This document shows positions 6,796 to 15,355 of a stretch of 21,912 bases of DNA, piece by piece (the first letter of the stretch is position 1; each line of letters begins with the position of its first letter). Position numbers and translations under genes: made by a program. The notes beneath the pieces are model-generated. The model was given only the letters and a program-made list of their open reading frames with translations. It had not been told where the DNA came from and made no database searches. Source of the DNA: an uncultured Collinsella sp. (GTDB lineage Bacteria > Actinomycetota > Coriobacteriia > Coriobacteriales > Coriobacteriaceae); NCBI GenBank assembly GCA_902469555.1, contig CABRDB010000015.1, positions 1-21,912 of the forward strand. Reading direction: 5' to 3'.

Positions 6796-9462
6796 ATGAC
6801 ACCTCTCGCAAAACGTCTCCCGCGCGAGCTGCGCCGCAATATCGGCAAGTACCTGGGCATCTTTCTTCTTATGTGCGGAAGCATCGCCCTCACCTCGGGC
6901 TTTTTGCTCGCGGCCCACTCCATCGGTTGCCTTATCGACGACATGCGCGATGCGTACACGATCGAGGACGGCCGCGTGACCACCTCCTTCGAGGCCACCA
7001 AAGACCAGCTCAAGGCTGCCGAGGACGCGGCCGGCGATGTCGGCGGCGTCACGCTCTACAAGAATTTCTCCATCGACGCCATCATCAAAAAGACCGCCGG
7101 CGACGACGGCACCAAGCGCACGCTGCGCACCTATGCGCACCGCACCAAGGTCGATATCGCGTCCTACTGTGAGGGCAGGGAACCCAAGGCGGACGATGAG
7201 GTGGCAATCGACCGTGTCTTCGCCACCAACAACGACCTCGCCGTGGGCGATAAGGTCGAGCTTGAGGGCCGCACCTACACCATCTGCGGCATCATGACCC
7301 AGCCCGATAGCCAGGCGCTGTTCCTCAACAATTCGGACTTTACGGTGAACACCATCACCTATGGTGTTGCCGAGGTCACCGACGCCGGCTTTGCCGCGCT
7401 CGAGGATGCCGGCGGCGCGCCTGACTACACCTACTCCTTCACCTTTGCCGATCGCGATCTCTCCACTGCAGACCGCATCGATGCCGAGCAGGATATGGTC
7501 GAGGCGCTGACCGATGCCGATGCGTGCGTCGACGACCTGATCGATGCCGATTCCAACCAGGGCATTGGCTACGCGCGCGACGACGTAGACGGCGACTCCA
7601 TGATGTGGATGACGCTGCTCGACATCATCATCGTGATCATGGCGTTCGTCTTTGTGGTCCTTACCGACGCCACCATCGAGGAGGAGAGCGCCATCATCGG
7701 CACGCTGCTTGCCAGCGGCTATCGTCGACGCGAGATCGTGCTGCACTACCTTGCGCTTCCCGCCATCGCGGGCGTGGTCGCGGCGCTTTTGGGCACTGCG
7801 CTCGGCGTCGTGTTCTTTACCGAGCCCATGCGCAGCCTCTATTACGACTCGTACAGCCTGCCGCCCTTCCAGGTGTACTGGAGCTGGGAGATCTTTGTGA
7901 AGTGCGCCGTGGTTCCCGCCGCCGCGCTCATTCTCATCACGCTGGTGGGCCTGCTTCGCAAAATGGGCAAGACGCCGTTGCAGTTTCTTCGCCACGAGGC
8001 GAGCGGCAAGTCTGGCACCAAGCGCGGCCTGCGGCTGCCGGAGCGAATGGGCTTTGTCTCGCGCTTCCGCCTGCGTATCTTCCTGCGCAACCTGGGCAAC
8101 TTCGCCACGCTCTTCGTGGGCATTGCGTTTGCCTCGCTGCTGCTGCTCTTTGGCCTGGCGATTCTGCCCACGATGACGCACTACGCCGACAACCTCGAGA
8201 CAAGCCTGGTCGCCGAGCACCAGTACACGCTCAAGGCTCCGCTGGAGCTCGAGGGCACCGCCGAGGAGCGCGAACAGTGGTCGGCACTCGAGCGCTTGCA
8301 GTCGGTTGACGGCGCACTGCTTTCTGCCGCCCAAGATGCCGATGACGAGCTTGACGACGCGGCCGATGCGGCGCAGGCGGCAGCCGATGCCGCGACCGCA
8401 TCTCCGTCTGCCGAGAGCCTGGCCGCAGCGCAGGACGCGCTCGCCAAGGTCCAGGACAAGAAGGATGCGCTTTATGCGCGCCTCGATGACCTTGCCGATG
8501 CTCTCGGCTGCGACCGCGATGAGGCTATCGACCTGATCGGCAAGGCCTCTAAGATTGACACCGACAACGACGATATCCACCCGGTCAATACGACCGATAA
8601 CGGCGCGGGCGCAATCGCACAGGCTGAGAAATACGCCGTCTACCAGCTGCAATACGACCGCGGTGGCGGAAATGGCGAGGAGACGATTTCCATCTACGGC
8701 ATCTCGCCCGATTCGCGCTACTGGAAAGGGCTGGACGTCGGCAACGGACGCGTTGTCTTTGGCGGTGGCTTGCTCGACAAGTTTGGCTGGAGCGAGGGCC
8801 AGAAGGTCACGCTCAGCGACAAGTACGAGGGTGAGTATTATTCCCTTGAGTACGCGGGCAAGGACTGTGCCTGGGGCTCCAAGTCGGACATGAATATCTA
8901 TATGAGTATCGACGACTTTAATGAGCTGTTCGACAACGACGCCGCCTACTTTAACGGCTATGTGAGCAACGAGAAGCTCGACCTCGATGCTCGTTACTTT
9001 GCCGGCGACACCACGCCCGACGACATGCGCGCCGTGGGCGACCAATTCATCGGCATGATGAGCAAAATGATCGGAATGATGGTTGGGCTTGCGGTGTTCA
9101 TCTTCTTGCTGTTTATGTACCTGCTGACCAAGGCTGTGATCGACCACAGCGCCCGTTCGATCAGCTACATGAAAGTCTTTGGCTATCGCGATAGCGAGAT
9201 TTCGCATCTGTACATCCGCTCGATCACGTTGTGCGTTGCGGCGTCACTCGTGCTGAGCCTGCCGGTCATTATTGGCTCGCTCACGGCCATCTTCCGCTCG
9301 ATGCTGCTCGCCTATAACGGCAATATCGAGATCTACGTGCCCGCTTGGTCCATGGCGGCGTGCGCAGGAATCGGCTTTGCGACCTACCTGGTCGTGGCAC
9401 TGCTGCACACGCGCTCCATCAAGCGCGTCAGCTTGGCCGAAGCCCTCAAAGTGCAGGAGTAG
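6796..9462 (+). CDS. FtsX-like ABC permease with Ala/Asp-rich extracytoplasmic insert
   Basis: This 888-residue permease has two FtsX-type halves. Helices lie at about 17-40, 270-292, 315-340, 370-388, 435-457, 756-780, 808-830 and 849-872. Large extracytoplasmic domains follow the first helix (about 41-269) and the fifth (about 458-755). The second contains a strongly Ala/Asp-rich, probably coiled-coil segment at about 505-580. I placed the start at ATG 6796, directly before the basic PLAKRLPRELRRN segment. An in-frame TTG at 6781, inside the ATPase gene, is possible, and the Shine-Dalgarno (GTAGGCGG) is weak, so translation is probably coupled. The partner is the preceding ATPase. Substrate unknown. 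Confidence 0.9.
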   Translation: MTPLAKRLPRELRRNIGKYLGIFLLMCGSIALTSGFLLAAHSIGCLIDDMRDAYTIEDGRVTTSFEATKDQLKAAEDAAGDVGGVTLYKNFSIDAIIKKTAGDDGTKRTLRTYAHRTKVDIASYCEGREPKADDEVAIDRVFATNNDLAVGDKVELEGRTYTICGIMTQPDSQALFLNNSDFTVNTITYGVAEVTDAGFAALEDAGGAPDYTYSFTFADRDLSTADRIDAEQDMVEALTDADACVDDLIDADSNQGIGYARDDVDGDSMMWMTLLDIIIVIMAFVFVVLTDATIEEESAIIGTLLASGYRRREIVLHYLALPAIAGVVAALLGTALGVVFFTEPMRSLYYDSYSLPPFQVYWSWEIFVKCAVVPAAALILITLVGLLRKMGKTPLQFLRHEASGKSGTKRGLRLPERMGFVSRFRLRIFLRNLGNFATLFVGIAFASLLLLFGLAILPTMTHYADNLETSLVAEHQYTLKAPLELEGTAEEREQWSALERLQSVDGALLSAAQDADDELDDAADAAQAAADAATASPSAESLAAAQDALAKVQDKKDALYARLDDLADALGCDRDEAIDLIGKASKIDTDNDDIHPVNTTDNGAGAIAQAEKYAVYQLQYDRGGGNGEETISIYGISPDSRYWKGLDVGNGRVVFGGGLLDKFGWSEGQKVTLSDKYEGEYYSLEYAGKDCAWGSKSDMNIYMSIDDFNELFDNDAAYFNGYVSNEKLDLDARYFAGDTTPDDMRAVGDQFIGMMSKMIGMMVGLAVFIFLLFMYLLTKAVIDHSARSISYMKVFGYRDSEISHLYIRSITLCVAASLVLSLPVIIGSLTAIFRSMLLAYNGNIEIYVPAWSMAACAGIGFATYLVVALLHTRSIKRVSLAEALKVQE

Positions 9463-9468
9463 CCATCG

Positions 9469-9521
9469 GGGACAGTCCTTGCCATTCGTCGGCTCGCCGG
9501 CCGGCTGGCAAGGACTGTCCC
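9469..9521. repeat. GGGGACAGTC hairpin, second copy
   Basis: GGGACAGTCCTTGCC (9469-9483) pairs perfectly with 9507-9521. Compared with the copy at 5831-5891, one T-A pair has become C-G on both arms while the loop has changed. The copy lies directly after the FtsX-like permease gene and is followed by CTAACTGCCGG and GTGTCCCT units in the same order as the first cluster. Confidence 0.85.
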
Positions 9522-9557
9522 TAACTGCCGGGCGGCGAAAGAGTGTCCCTTGCGACT

Positions 9558-9588
9558 GGTCATTTAAGAACGTCCCCAATGACTAGGT
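9558..9588. repeat. TCATTTAAGAACGTCCCCAATGA repeat copy
   Basis: This second copy of the short inverted repeat has arms TGGTCATT and AATGACTA around TAAGAACGTCCCC. It ends eight bases before the promoter of the DUF362 gene. Confidence 0.85.
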
Positions 9589-9595
9589 TCCGTAC

Positions 9596-9626
9596 TTGAC
9601 TTTAACTCTGCTTTAACTGGTACCAT
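9596..9626 (+). promoter_or_regulatory. Candidate promoter for the DUF362 ferredoxin gene
   Basis: TTGACT (9596-9601) and TACCAT (9621-9626) are separated by 19 bases, longer than the ideal 17. The stretch is AT-rich relative to its surroundings and contains TTTAACT twice (9601-9607 and 9612-9618). Transcription would start near 9633, about 35 bases before the ATG. Confidence 0.5.
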
Positions 9627-9668
9627 CCTCTATGTCTGTAACGCCATATAGACCGAGGGGATAGATCT

Positions 9669-10874
9669 ATGACCGCAACTGCACCCGCAGCACCCGCTAA
9701 GGTGTACTTCACCAACCTGCGCACGCATGCTCGCGAGAGCCAGCTCGACAAGCTCAAGCGCCTCATCCGTCACGCCGGAATTGAGCAGATCGACTTTGAG
9801 AACAAGTTCGTCGCTATCAAGATTCACTTTGGCGAGCTGGGCAACCTGAGCTTTTTGCGTCCCAACTACGCCCGCGCCGTCGCGGATGTCGTGAAGGAGC
9901 TGGGTGGCAAGCCCTTCCTCACCGACTGCAACACGCTCTATGTGGGTAGCCGCAAAAACGCGCTCGAGCACATTGATACCGCCTACCAGAACGGCTTTAC
10001 CCCGTATGCCACGGGTTGCCAGATCATCATCGCCGACGGCCTCAAGGGTACCGACGAGGCACTCGTCCCGGTCGAGGACGGCGAGTACGTACACGAGGCC
10101 AAGATTGGTCAGGCGCTCATGGACGCCGATATCGTGATCAGCCTCACCCACTTTAAGGGCCATGAGCAGGCCGGTTTTGGCGGCGCCATGAAGAACCTGG
10201 GCATGGGAGGCGGCAGCCGTGCCGGCAAGATGGAGCAGCATGCCGCCGGCAAGCCGAACGTCGCGACCGAGCACTGCGTTGGCTGCCATGCCTGCGAAAA
10301 GATCTGCGCGCACAACGCTATCTCGTTCGACGGCACCCGCGAGCGCGAGCTTGCCAGCGGCGCCACTCGCACGGTGCACGTGGCTGCCATCGACCATGAT
10401 CGCTGCGTGGGCTGCGGACGCTGCATTGCGGCATGCAACCAGGACTGCATCAAGCCCGGTTATGAGGCCGCGGCCGACGTGCTCAACTGCAAGATCGCCG
10501 AGTACACCAAGGCCGTTGTCCAGGATCGTCCCAGCTTCCACATTTCGCTGGCTATGGATATCAGCCCCAACTGCGACTGCCATCCCGAAAACGATACGCC
10601 TATCGTCAGCGACATCGGCATGTTCGCGAGCTTCGACCCGGTCGCCATCGACCAGGCCTGCGCCGACGCCGTCATGGCGTCCGAGCCGCTGCCCAACACC
10701 GAGCTCACCGATAGCGCGGCCAAGATGGAGCACAACCACGAGCATCTGGAGGGCGAGCAGGCCAAGGATCCCTTCTGCATCACGCATCCCGACACCGACT
10801 GGCGCGTGTGCATCGCGCACGCCGAGAAGATCGGCCTGGGCACGAGCAAGTACGAGCTCATCGAGGTCAAGTAG
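9669..10874 (+). CDS. DUF362 domain protein with two 4Fe-4S clusters
   Basis: This 401-residue cytoplasmic iron-sulfur protein carries a DUF362-type domain split around a ferredoxin insert. The insert has two 4Fe-4S motifs: C203, C206, C209, C213 (CVGCHACEKIC) and C246, C249, C252, C256 (CVGCGRCIAAC). An extra cysteine, C260, follows the second cluster. The flanking DUF362 part includes THFKGHEQAGFGGAMKNLGMG (160-180) and the C-terminal FDPVAIDQACADAV (322-335). The family is widespread in anaerobes and probably shuttles electrons, but its reaction is not established. The Shine-Dalgarno is GAGGGG (9656-9661). It is monocistronic: own promoter, and a strong terminator 50 bases after the stop. 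No redox partner is encoded nearby. Confidence 0.9.
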   Translation: MTATAPAAPAKVYFTNLRTHARESQLDKLKRLIRHAGIEQIDFENKFVAIKIHFGELGNLSFLRPNYARAVADVVKELGGKPFLTDCNTLYVGSRKNALEHIDTAYQNGFTPYATGCQIIIADGLKGTDEALVPVEDGEYVHEAKIGQALMDADIVISLTHFKGHEQAGFGGAMKNLGMGGGSRAGKMEQHAAGKPNVATEHCVGCHACEKICAHNAISFDGTRERELASGATRTVHVAAIDHDRCVGCGRCIAACNQDCIKPGYEAAADVLNCKIAEYTKAVVQDRPSFHISLAMDISPNCDCHPENDTPIVSDIGMFASFDPVAIDQACADAVMASEPLPNTELTDSAAKMEHNHEHLEGEQAKDPFCITHPDTDWRVCIAHAEKIGLGTSKYELIEVK

Positions 10875-10921
10875 CACCTAGCTATTGGACAAAATAAGCG
10901 CCTTTGTAGCGTAAGTTGAGC

Positions 10922-10960
10922 AAAAGCCGCCCACGAGCACAACGCTCGCGGGCGGCTTTT
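10922..10960. terminator. Bidirectional intrinsic terminator
   Basis: AAAAGCCGCCCACGAGC (10922-10938) pairs with GCTCGCGGGCGGCTTTT (10944-10960) over 17 positions with a single mismatch and a 5-nt loop. The A-run on one side and T-run on the other give a U tract in both directions. It therefore serves the DUF362 gene on plus and the hydrolase gene on minus, which converge here. Confidence 0.9.
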
Positions 10961-11038
10961 CAGAAGTGTGGTGAAAAATCGAATACCGCCGACCACAAAC
11001 CGATTTTTGGCAACAAAACCCCAGACGTTGCTTTTTGC

Positions 11039-12004
11039 CTAAAAATACTCGTCGAGGAAGTCGTCGACCGTGTTCCAGTAGAGTTCGGGGTCGACCTGCG
11101 CGCTCTTGGCGTGGGTGGCGCCATGGACGGTGAGCTTTTGCTTGACCTTGCTGGCGCACGCGTCGTAGTTTTGGTCGAGCATGCTGTACGGCACAAAGGT
11201 GTCTTGGTCACCGTGGATAAACAGCATGGGAACCGTCGCGCGCTTGAGCTGTTCCACGCTGCTCGCCTTATGAAAGTCGTAGCCCGCGCGCACGTTGCAC
11301 ACCAAGTTTGCTACATCGAGCAAGGGAAAGCTGGGCAGGCCGAACACGTCCTTGAGCTGCAGAGAAAACTCGTCCCAAACACTCGTATAACCGCAGTCCT
11401 CGATAATGCATTTCACGTTTGCGGGCAGAGACTCCCCCGCGACGTTCATGGCAGTTGCCGCACCCATCGACTCGCCAAAGACCAGGATGCGCGCCTCGGG
11501 GTCAGCCTGAACGATTCGCTCGATCCATGCGACGATGTCGAGGCGCTCGGGCCAGCCCATGCCGATATAGTCGCCGCCGGAGCGCTCGTGGGCGCGGGCG
11601 GCGGGTGCGAGTACGTTCATGCCACGGTCGTGGAAGCGTTTGGCGTATCGGGCCATACCGATGGGCTCGTTGGTATATCCATGCAGGCAGACGGCGTAGT
11701 CGTGCGTGCTCTCCGACGCAGCAAAATACCAGGCGGCAAGCTCGGTCCCGTCGTCCGCGGTGAGGCTCCTGCTCTTGCGGTTCTCTTTAAACCATGCCCG
11801 CGCCTCGGTATCCTCGGCATCCGGCTGCTCACCTTCTTTGTCGTTCTTGCTATCCTGCATCATCTTCATGGTGTATGGCGCGCGGGGATTCAGCGCGAAG
11901 TCAAACAGAAAGTTGCCGGCAAATCCGAGCAGCGCAACGACAACCACCAGCGCAACGACGCCGGCTATCTTGAGCTTTCGATGGGAACGTGCGTTTTGAG
12001 ACAT
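11039..12004 (-). CDS. Membrane-anchored alpha/beta hydrolase
   Basis: This 321-residue serine hydrolase has one N-terminal membrane helix (about 13-35) after a basic segment, so the catalytic domain is probably on the outer face. The catalytic triad can be read: S179 in GESMG, D268 in HGDQDTFVP and H298 in HGATH. HGYTNE (108-113) supplies the oxyanion strand. The closest layout I know is the bacterial BEM46/YqkD-like group of alpha/beta hydrolases annotated with an S9 peptidase-like domain; substrates are mostly unknown. The Shine-Dalgarno AGGAAAG lies about seven bases before the ATG. It is a single gene with its own promoter and the shared terminator at 10922-10960, transcribed away from the hemolysin III-like gene. 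Confidence 0.9.
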   Translation of the reverse strand: MSQNARSHRKLKIAGVVALVVVVALLGFAGNFLFDFALNPRAPYTMKMMQDSKNDKEGEQPDAEDTEARAWFKENRKSRSLTADDGTELAAWYFAASESTHDYAVCLHGYTNEPIGMARYAKRFHDRGMNVLAPAARAHERSGGDYIGMGWPERLDIVAWIERIVQADPEARILVFGESMGAATAMNVAGESLPANVKCIIEDCGYTSVWDEFSLQLKDVFGLPSFPLLDVANLVCNVRAGYDFHKASSVEQLKRATVPMLFIHGDQDTFVPYSMLDQNYDACASKVKQKLTVHGATHAKSAQVDPELYWNTVDDFLDEYF

Positions 12005-12024
12005 AAGAAGCTTTCCTATAAGAT

Positions 12025-12038
12025 GTTAATACATCAAC
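12025..12038. promoter_or_regulatory. Operator-like palindrome, downstream copy
   Basis: GTTAATACATCAAC is an imperfect palindrome related to the site at 12070-12083: in the minus orientation, GTTGATGTATTAAC against GTTGATGCGTCAAC, 11 of 14 identical. It lies about 10-23 bases downstream of the predicted minus-strand transcription start, a classic repressor position. The overlapping GATGTTAATACATC (12022-12035) is also a palindrome. Confidence 0.5.
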
Positions 12039-12053
12039 ATTTAATGCAAGCGC

Positions 12054-12082
12054 ATTATGGACGTTCGCCGTTGATGCGTCAA
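12054..12082 (-). promoter_or_regulatory. Promoter of the alpha/beta hydrolase gene
   Basis: On the minus strand TTGACG (12082-12077) and CATAAT (12059-12054) are 17 bases apart, a near-consensus sigma-70-type promoter. The start would fall near 12047, leaving a leader of about 43 nt. Confidence 0.7.
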
Positions 12083-12083
12083 C
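12070..12083. promoter_or_regulatory. Operator-like palindrome over the -35 box
   Basis: GTTGATGCGTCAAC has perfect 5-bp arms (GTTGA/TCAAC) around TGCG. It covers the -35 hexamer of the hydrolase promoter. Its centre is 45 bases from that of the related site at 12025-12038. Two similar sites bracketing one promoter suggest a dimeric repressor, which is not encoded in the window. Confidence 0.5.
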
Positions 12084-12117
12084 AGACAAAGAATGGGTAA
12101 ACAAAGGGTCACGTATG

Positions 12118-12155
12118 GTGCAAATTTCGCACGTACCTAGACGCTTTGATATAGT
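12118..12155 (+). promoter_or_regulatory. Promoter of the hemolysin III-like gene
   Basis: TTCGCA (12126-12131) and TATAGT (12150-12155) are 18 bases apart, and TGA just before the -10 box makes it an extended -10 promoter. The -35 box lies inside a 15-base near-palindrome, GTGCAAATTTCGCAC (12118-12132), which could bind a regulator. Transcription would start near 12162. Confidence 0.55.
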
Positions 12156-12190
12156 GTTGAGAACTCTTTACGTTGGAGGATGTAACCGGC

Positions 12191-12874
12191 ATGTCCGATT
12201 CGAGCGACAGTTCTAAGCCGCGACCCAAGACCGCGGCCGTTCCACACTACACGGTGGGCGAGGAGATCATGAACTCCGTCACCCATGGTGTCGGCTGCCT
12301 GCTGGGTATCGCGGGCCTGGTGCTCCTGATCGTATTCGCCGCCCTGCGCGGCGGAGGCCCGGCCCACATGGCCGCGGCAATTGTCTATGGCGTCAGCATT
12401 ATCCTCGAATACCTAGCCTCCACGCTCTACCACGCGATTCAGCCCGCGCGCGCCAAGCGCGTGTTTCGCATCATCGACCACAGCTGCATCTACCTGCTCA
12501 TAGCCGGCAGCTATACGCCGTTTTGCCTCATCACGCTCGCAAACGACGGCGGCGCTGTGCTGTTCTTTGCCGTATGGGCCATCGCCATCATCGGCATCGC
12601 CCTCGAGTGCTTCCTACGCGAGCGCCAGCCGCATTGGGTAAGCGGCCTGGTCTATCTGCTGATGGGCTGGCTCGTCGTCTTTAAGCTGCCCGAGCTCGTG
12701 TCGCTGCTCAACCCCGTGGCACTCGCCCTGCTCGCCGTCGGCGGCGTGTGCTACACCGTGGGCGTGCCGTTCTATATCGCCAAAAACGTGCGCTACCTGC
12801 ACAGCGTGTTCCACCTGTGGGTACTCGCCGGCAGCATCTTCCAGTTCATGGCGGTGATCCTCTTCGTAATCTAG
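12191..12874 (+). CDS. Hemolysin III / PAQR-family membrane protein
   Basis: This 227-residue protein has seven predicted membrane helices and the metal-site motifs of the hemolysin III (YqfA/TrhA, PAQR) family: ExxNxxTH at 25-32, SxxYH at 77-81 (H81), DH at 97-98, and HSVFH at 204-208. Family members are linked to Zn-dependent hydrolase-like chemistry and membrane-fluidity homeostasis rather than to haemolysis proper. The Shine-Dalgarno GGAGGA (12175-12180) sits 10 bases from ATG 12191; a TTG at 12173 would overlap it and is rejected. The gene probably heads a transcript with the CorC-like gene 113 bases downstream, since no terminator is seen between them. Confidence 0.92.
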   Translation: MSDSSDSSKPRPKTAAVPHYTVGEEIMNSVTHGVGCLLGIAGLVLLIVFAALRGGGPAHMAAAIVYGVSIILEYLASTLYHAIQPARAKRVFRIIDHSCIYLLIAGSYTPFCLITLANDGGAVLFFAVWAIAIIGIALECFLRERQPHWVSGLVYLLMGWLVVFKLPELVSLLNPVALALLAVGGVCYTVGVPFYIAKNVRYLHSVFHLWVLAGSIFQFMAVILFVI

Positions 12875-12987
12875 CGATCGCGCCTGCGCCCGCGGGCCCG
12901 TCCGGGTGCCCGCCTGGTGCAACTGCCCTATCCGCCATCAACGTTTTGACCTGACGTCCCGAATCTTGGAGGTTCGAGAAACTCCCG

Positions 12988-14361
12988 ATGGACATAACCA
13001 TCTCCCTTATCACCACCCTCGTTTTGACCCTCATCAACGGCTACTTCTCTATGTCCGAGATGGCGCTCACCACGGCCAAGCGCGCCGTGCTGGAGCACGA
13101 GGCCGAGGAAGGCGACAAGCGCGCCGAGCGTGCCATTAAGCTGGCTGCCGACTCCGACCAGCTGCTCGCCACCATCCAGGTCGCCATCACGCTCGTGGGC
13201 TTCGCCTCGTCCGCCGTCGCCTCGACGAGTCTGTCCGACCCGCTCGCCACGTGGCTCATGAGCTTTGGCATCGCGCCGCTCTCCGCCATCGCGCGCGGCC
13301 TGGCGCCGGTCATCATCACCGTCGCGGTCGCCTTCGTGTCCATCGTGATTGGCGAGCTTGTGCCCAAGCGCATCGGCCTGGCCAATGCCGAGGGCGTATC
13401 CAAGCAGGTCGTGGGACCGTTGTCATTTTTCCAAAAGATCGCCCGTCCGCTTGTGTGGCTGACTGGCGCTTGCTCCGATGGCCTGGCCCGCATCCTGCGC
13501 ATCAAGAGCGCCGACGACCGCCAGAACGTCTCGGAGGAAGAGATCAAGTACATGGTCTCGGAGCAGGACGACCTGCTCGACGAGGAAAAGCGCATGATCC
13601 ACGAGATCTTTGACCTGGGCGACACCGTTGCCCGTGAGGTCATGGTGCCGCGCGTGGACACCACCATGTGCGAGGACGACGAGACGGTCGCCGACGTGCT
13701 GTCCACCATGCGCCAGACCGGCTTTAGCCGCATCCCCGTCTATCACGAGGATCCCGACAACGTCGCCGGCATCGCGCACATCAAGGACCTGATTCAGCCT
13801 GCGCTCGACGGCAAGGGCGACCAGCCCATCGCCGGTTTTTTGCGCGACGCCGCCTTTGTGCCCGACACCAAGGACATCCTGCCGCTGCTGTCCGAGATGC
13901 AGACCTCTCACGACCAGATCGTGGTGGTCGTGGACGAGTACGGCGGCACGGCCGGCATTATCACCATCGAGGACATCGTCGAGGAGATCGTCGGCGAGAT
14001 CGAGGACGAGTTCGACCCCGACAACAAGTATCTCACGCGCCTTTCGCGCCGCGAGTGGCTCGTTGATGGGCGTTTTTCGTGCGATGACGCGATTGAGCTT
14101 GGTTGGCCGCTCGAGGAAAGCGATGATTATGAGACCATCGCCGGCTGGATTTTGGAGCTTTGTGACTCGGTGCCCGACATCGGAGAGGTGTTTGAGGTCG
14201 CGGGGTACAAGTTCAAGGTGCAGTCGATGCGTGGCCAGCGCATCTCGCTCATTCGCGTGATTGCTCCGGCCGAAACCGATAAGAAGGATTCCGAGTCTTC
14301 GGCAGAGAAGCCGGCGGCGTCGGGTGCGGGTTCTGCGAATCCGCACGACGGCGACGAGTAG
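12988..14361 (+). CDS. CNNM/CorC-family membrane protein (hemolysin C-like)
   Basis: This 457-residue protein has the full CNNM/CorC layout. An N-terminal DUF21 membrane domain (about 1-180) includes the family's [14 protein letters not shown] stretch (122-135). A CBS pair follows (about 215-270 and 283-338) with the hallmark [28 protein letters not shown] (316-343), then a CorC_HlyC domain (about 350-425) and a Ser/Ala-rich tail. Relatives are tied to Mg2+ or Co2+ efflux and Mg2+ resistance; the CBS pair binds ATP-Mg. The ATG is 15 bases after GGAGG (12968-12972), a long spacing, and no better in-frame start is visible. A Mg2+ uptake operon lies 4 kb downstream. Confidence 0.92.
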   Translation: MDITISLITTLVLTLINGYFSMSEMALTTAKRAVLEHEAEEGDKRAERAIKLAADSDQLLATIQVAITLVGFASSAVASTSLSDPLATWLMSFGIAPLSAIARGLAPVIITVAVAFVSIVIGELVPKRIGLANAEGVSKQVVGPLSFFQKIARPLVWLTGACSDGLARILRIKSADDRQNVSEEEIKYMVSEQDDLLDEEKRMIHEIFDLGDTVAREVMVPRVDTTMCEDDETVADVLSTMRQTGFSRIPVYHEDPDNVAGIAHIKDLIQPALDGKGDQPIAGFLRDAAFVPDTKDILPLLSEMQTSHDQIVVVVDEYGGTAGIITIEDIVEEIVGEIEDEFDPDNKYLTRLSRREWLVDGRFSCDDAIELGWPLEESDDYETIAGWILELCDSVPDIGEVFEVAGYKFKVQSMRGQRISLIRVIAPAETDKKDSESSAEKPAASGAGSANPHDGDE

Positions 14362-14385
14362 GGCAAGGAAGAGTAGGGGAGAGTT

Positions 14386-15219
14386 ATGGCAGGCCTGTTC
14401 AACATCCTTAAGGTCACCGTCAGCGAGGACAAGATCTGCGCGCATGTGCTGGTGAACCCCGGCATGCCGCTCATGACCTCGGAGGATATCGAGGCCACGG
14501 CGCGCGTGTACTACCTGGTGCCGGCGATTGCCAAGCACCTGTGCCTGGGCGATTCCGGCCGCGAGTTCCAGGACTGCATGGGCCAGACCGAGCTCTGCCA
14601 CCTGCTGGAGCACGTGACGGTTGAGCTCATGAACGAGACCGGGCTTGCCGGCAGCATCTCGTGCGGCCGCACGCGCGTAAGCGAGCACGACGAGCGCGTC
14701 TTTGAGGTTGAGCTTTCGTGCCCCGACGACGCGCTGGCCATCGGTGCGCTGTCTTCGGCCACCTTTATGATGGACTGGGCGTACCTGCACGCCGACCAGC
14801 CTGCCCCCGACGTGGAAGGCACGGTCGCGGGTCTACGCAACCTGGTGCTGGGCATGCGTGCCGAGGCCGAAGGCAAGGATCCTCACGAGGCCGTCGCCGC
14901 CGCGAACGGCGAAGATACTGCCGAGGACGAGGGCGCTGACGAGGGCGATGTGCCGGTCGACGCCGAGCCCGTTGCCGATGCGACCGCCGAGCCCGTTCCC
15001 ACCGAGCCCCAGGGCGTCCCCAGCTTTGACGACGAGCCCCAGGTGGTGATTGATACCGAGGGCGCGGTTGCCGAGAACCACGAGGCCTCCGCTGCCGTCT
15101 TTGGCGGTGCGGCGACGGTTCCGGCGGGACCTGCGCATGAGGGCGGCCTGCCGCTCGTGGACGGCGCCGGCGAGGACCCGGGTGCCACGGTGGCCATGCC
15201 GGCTATGCCTCAGGAGTAG
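14386..15219 (+). CDS. Stand-alone cyanophycin-synthetase-N-like protein with acidic tail
   Basis: This 277-residue protein has a compact N-terminal domain (about 1-160) and a low-complexity acidic tail rich in Glu, Asp, Ala and Pro (about 161-277). The domain resembles the N-terminal domain of cyanophycin synthetase: LCHLLEHVTVELMNETGL (70-87) matches the EHVALELQ-type helix, and SCGRTR (92-97) followed by VFEVELSC (105-112) matches the GRTR...Y.VVFSY strand. No ATP-grasp or Mur-ligase domain is attached or encoded nearby, so it cannot make cyanophycin. I recognised this by motif memory, not by a search. The Shine-Dalgarno AGGGGAG (14374-14380) and the 24-base gap tie it to the CorC-like gene. 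Function unknown. Confidence 0.6.
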   Translation: MAGLFNILKVTVSEDKICAHVLVNPGMPLMTSEDIEATARVYYLVPAIAKHLCLGDSGREFQDCMGQTELCHLLEHVTVELMNETGLAGSISCGRTRVSEHDERVFEVELSCPDDALAIGALSSATFMMDWAYLHADQPAPDVEGTVAGLRNLVLGMRAEAEGKDPHEAVAAANGEDTAEDEGADEGDVPVDAEPVADATAEPVPTEPQGVPSFDDEPQVVIDTEGAVAENHEASAAVFGGAATVPAGPAHEGGLPLVDGAGEDPGATVAMPAMPQE

Positions 15220-15298
15220 GTTTACGCGTTTATCACCATCACGTACCTGCGCCTTTGCCGTACGCAGATGAGCGGAGCGGCAAGTGATGCGCTGCGGG

Positions 15299-15304
15299 TA
15301 TAAT
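15299..15304 (+). promoter_or_regulatory. Consensus -10 box for the YtxH operon
   Basis: TATAAT lies 52 bases before the YtxH start codon. The -35 region is GC-rich and unconvincing (AGCGGC at the 17-base spacing), so this promoter may need an activator or an alternative sigma factor. TTGCCG (15255-15260) and CGGCAA (15278-15283) form an inverted repeat just upstream. Confidence 0.5.
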
Positions 15305-15355
15305 GGACAGCATTCAAACGGTGGGCACCGACATGCCCGCAGGAGAGGAATGATC

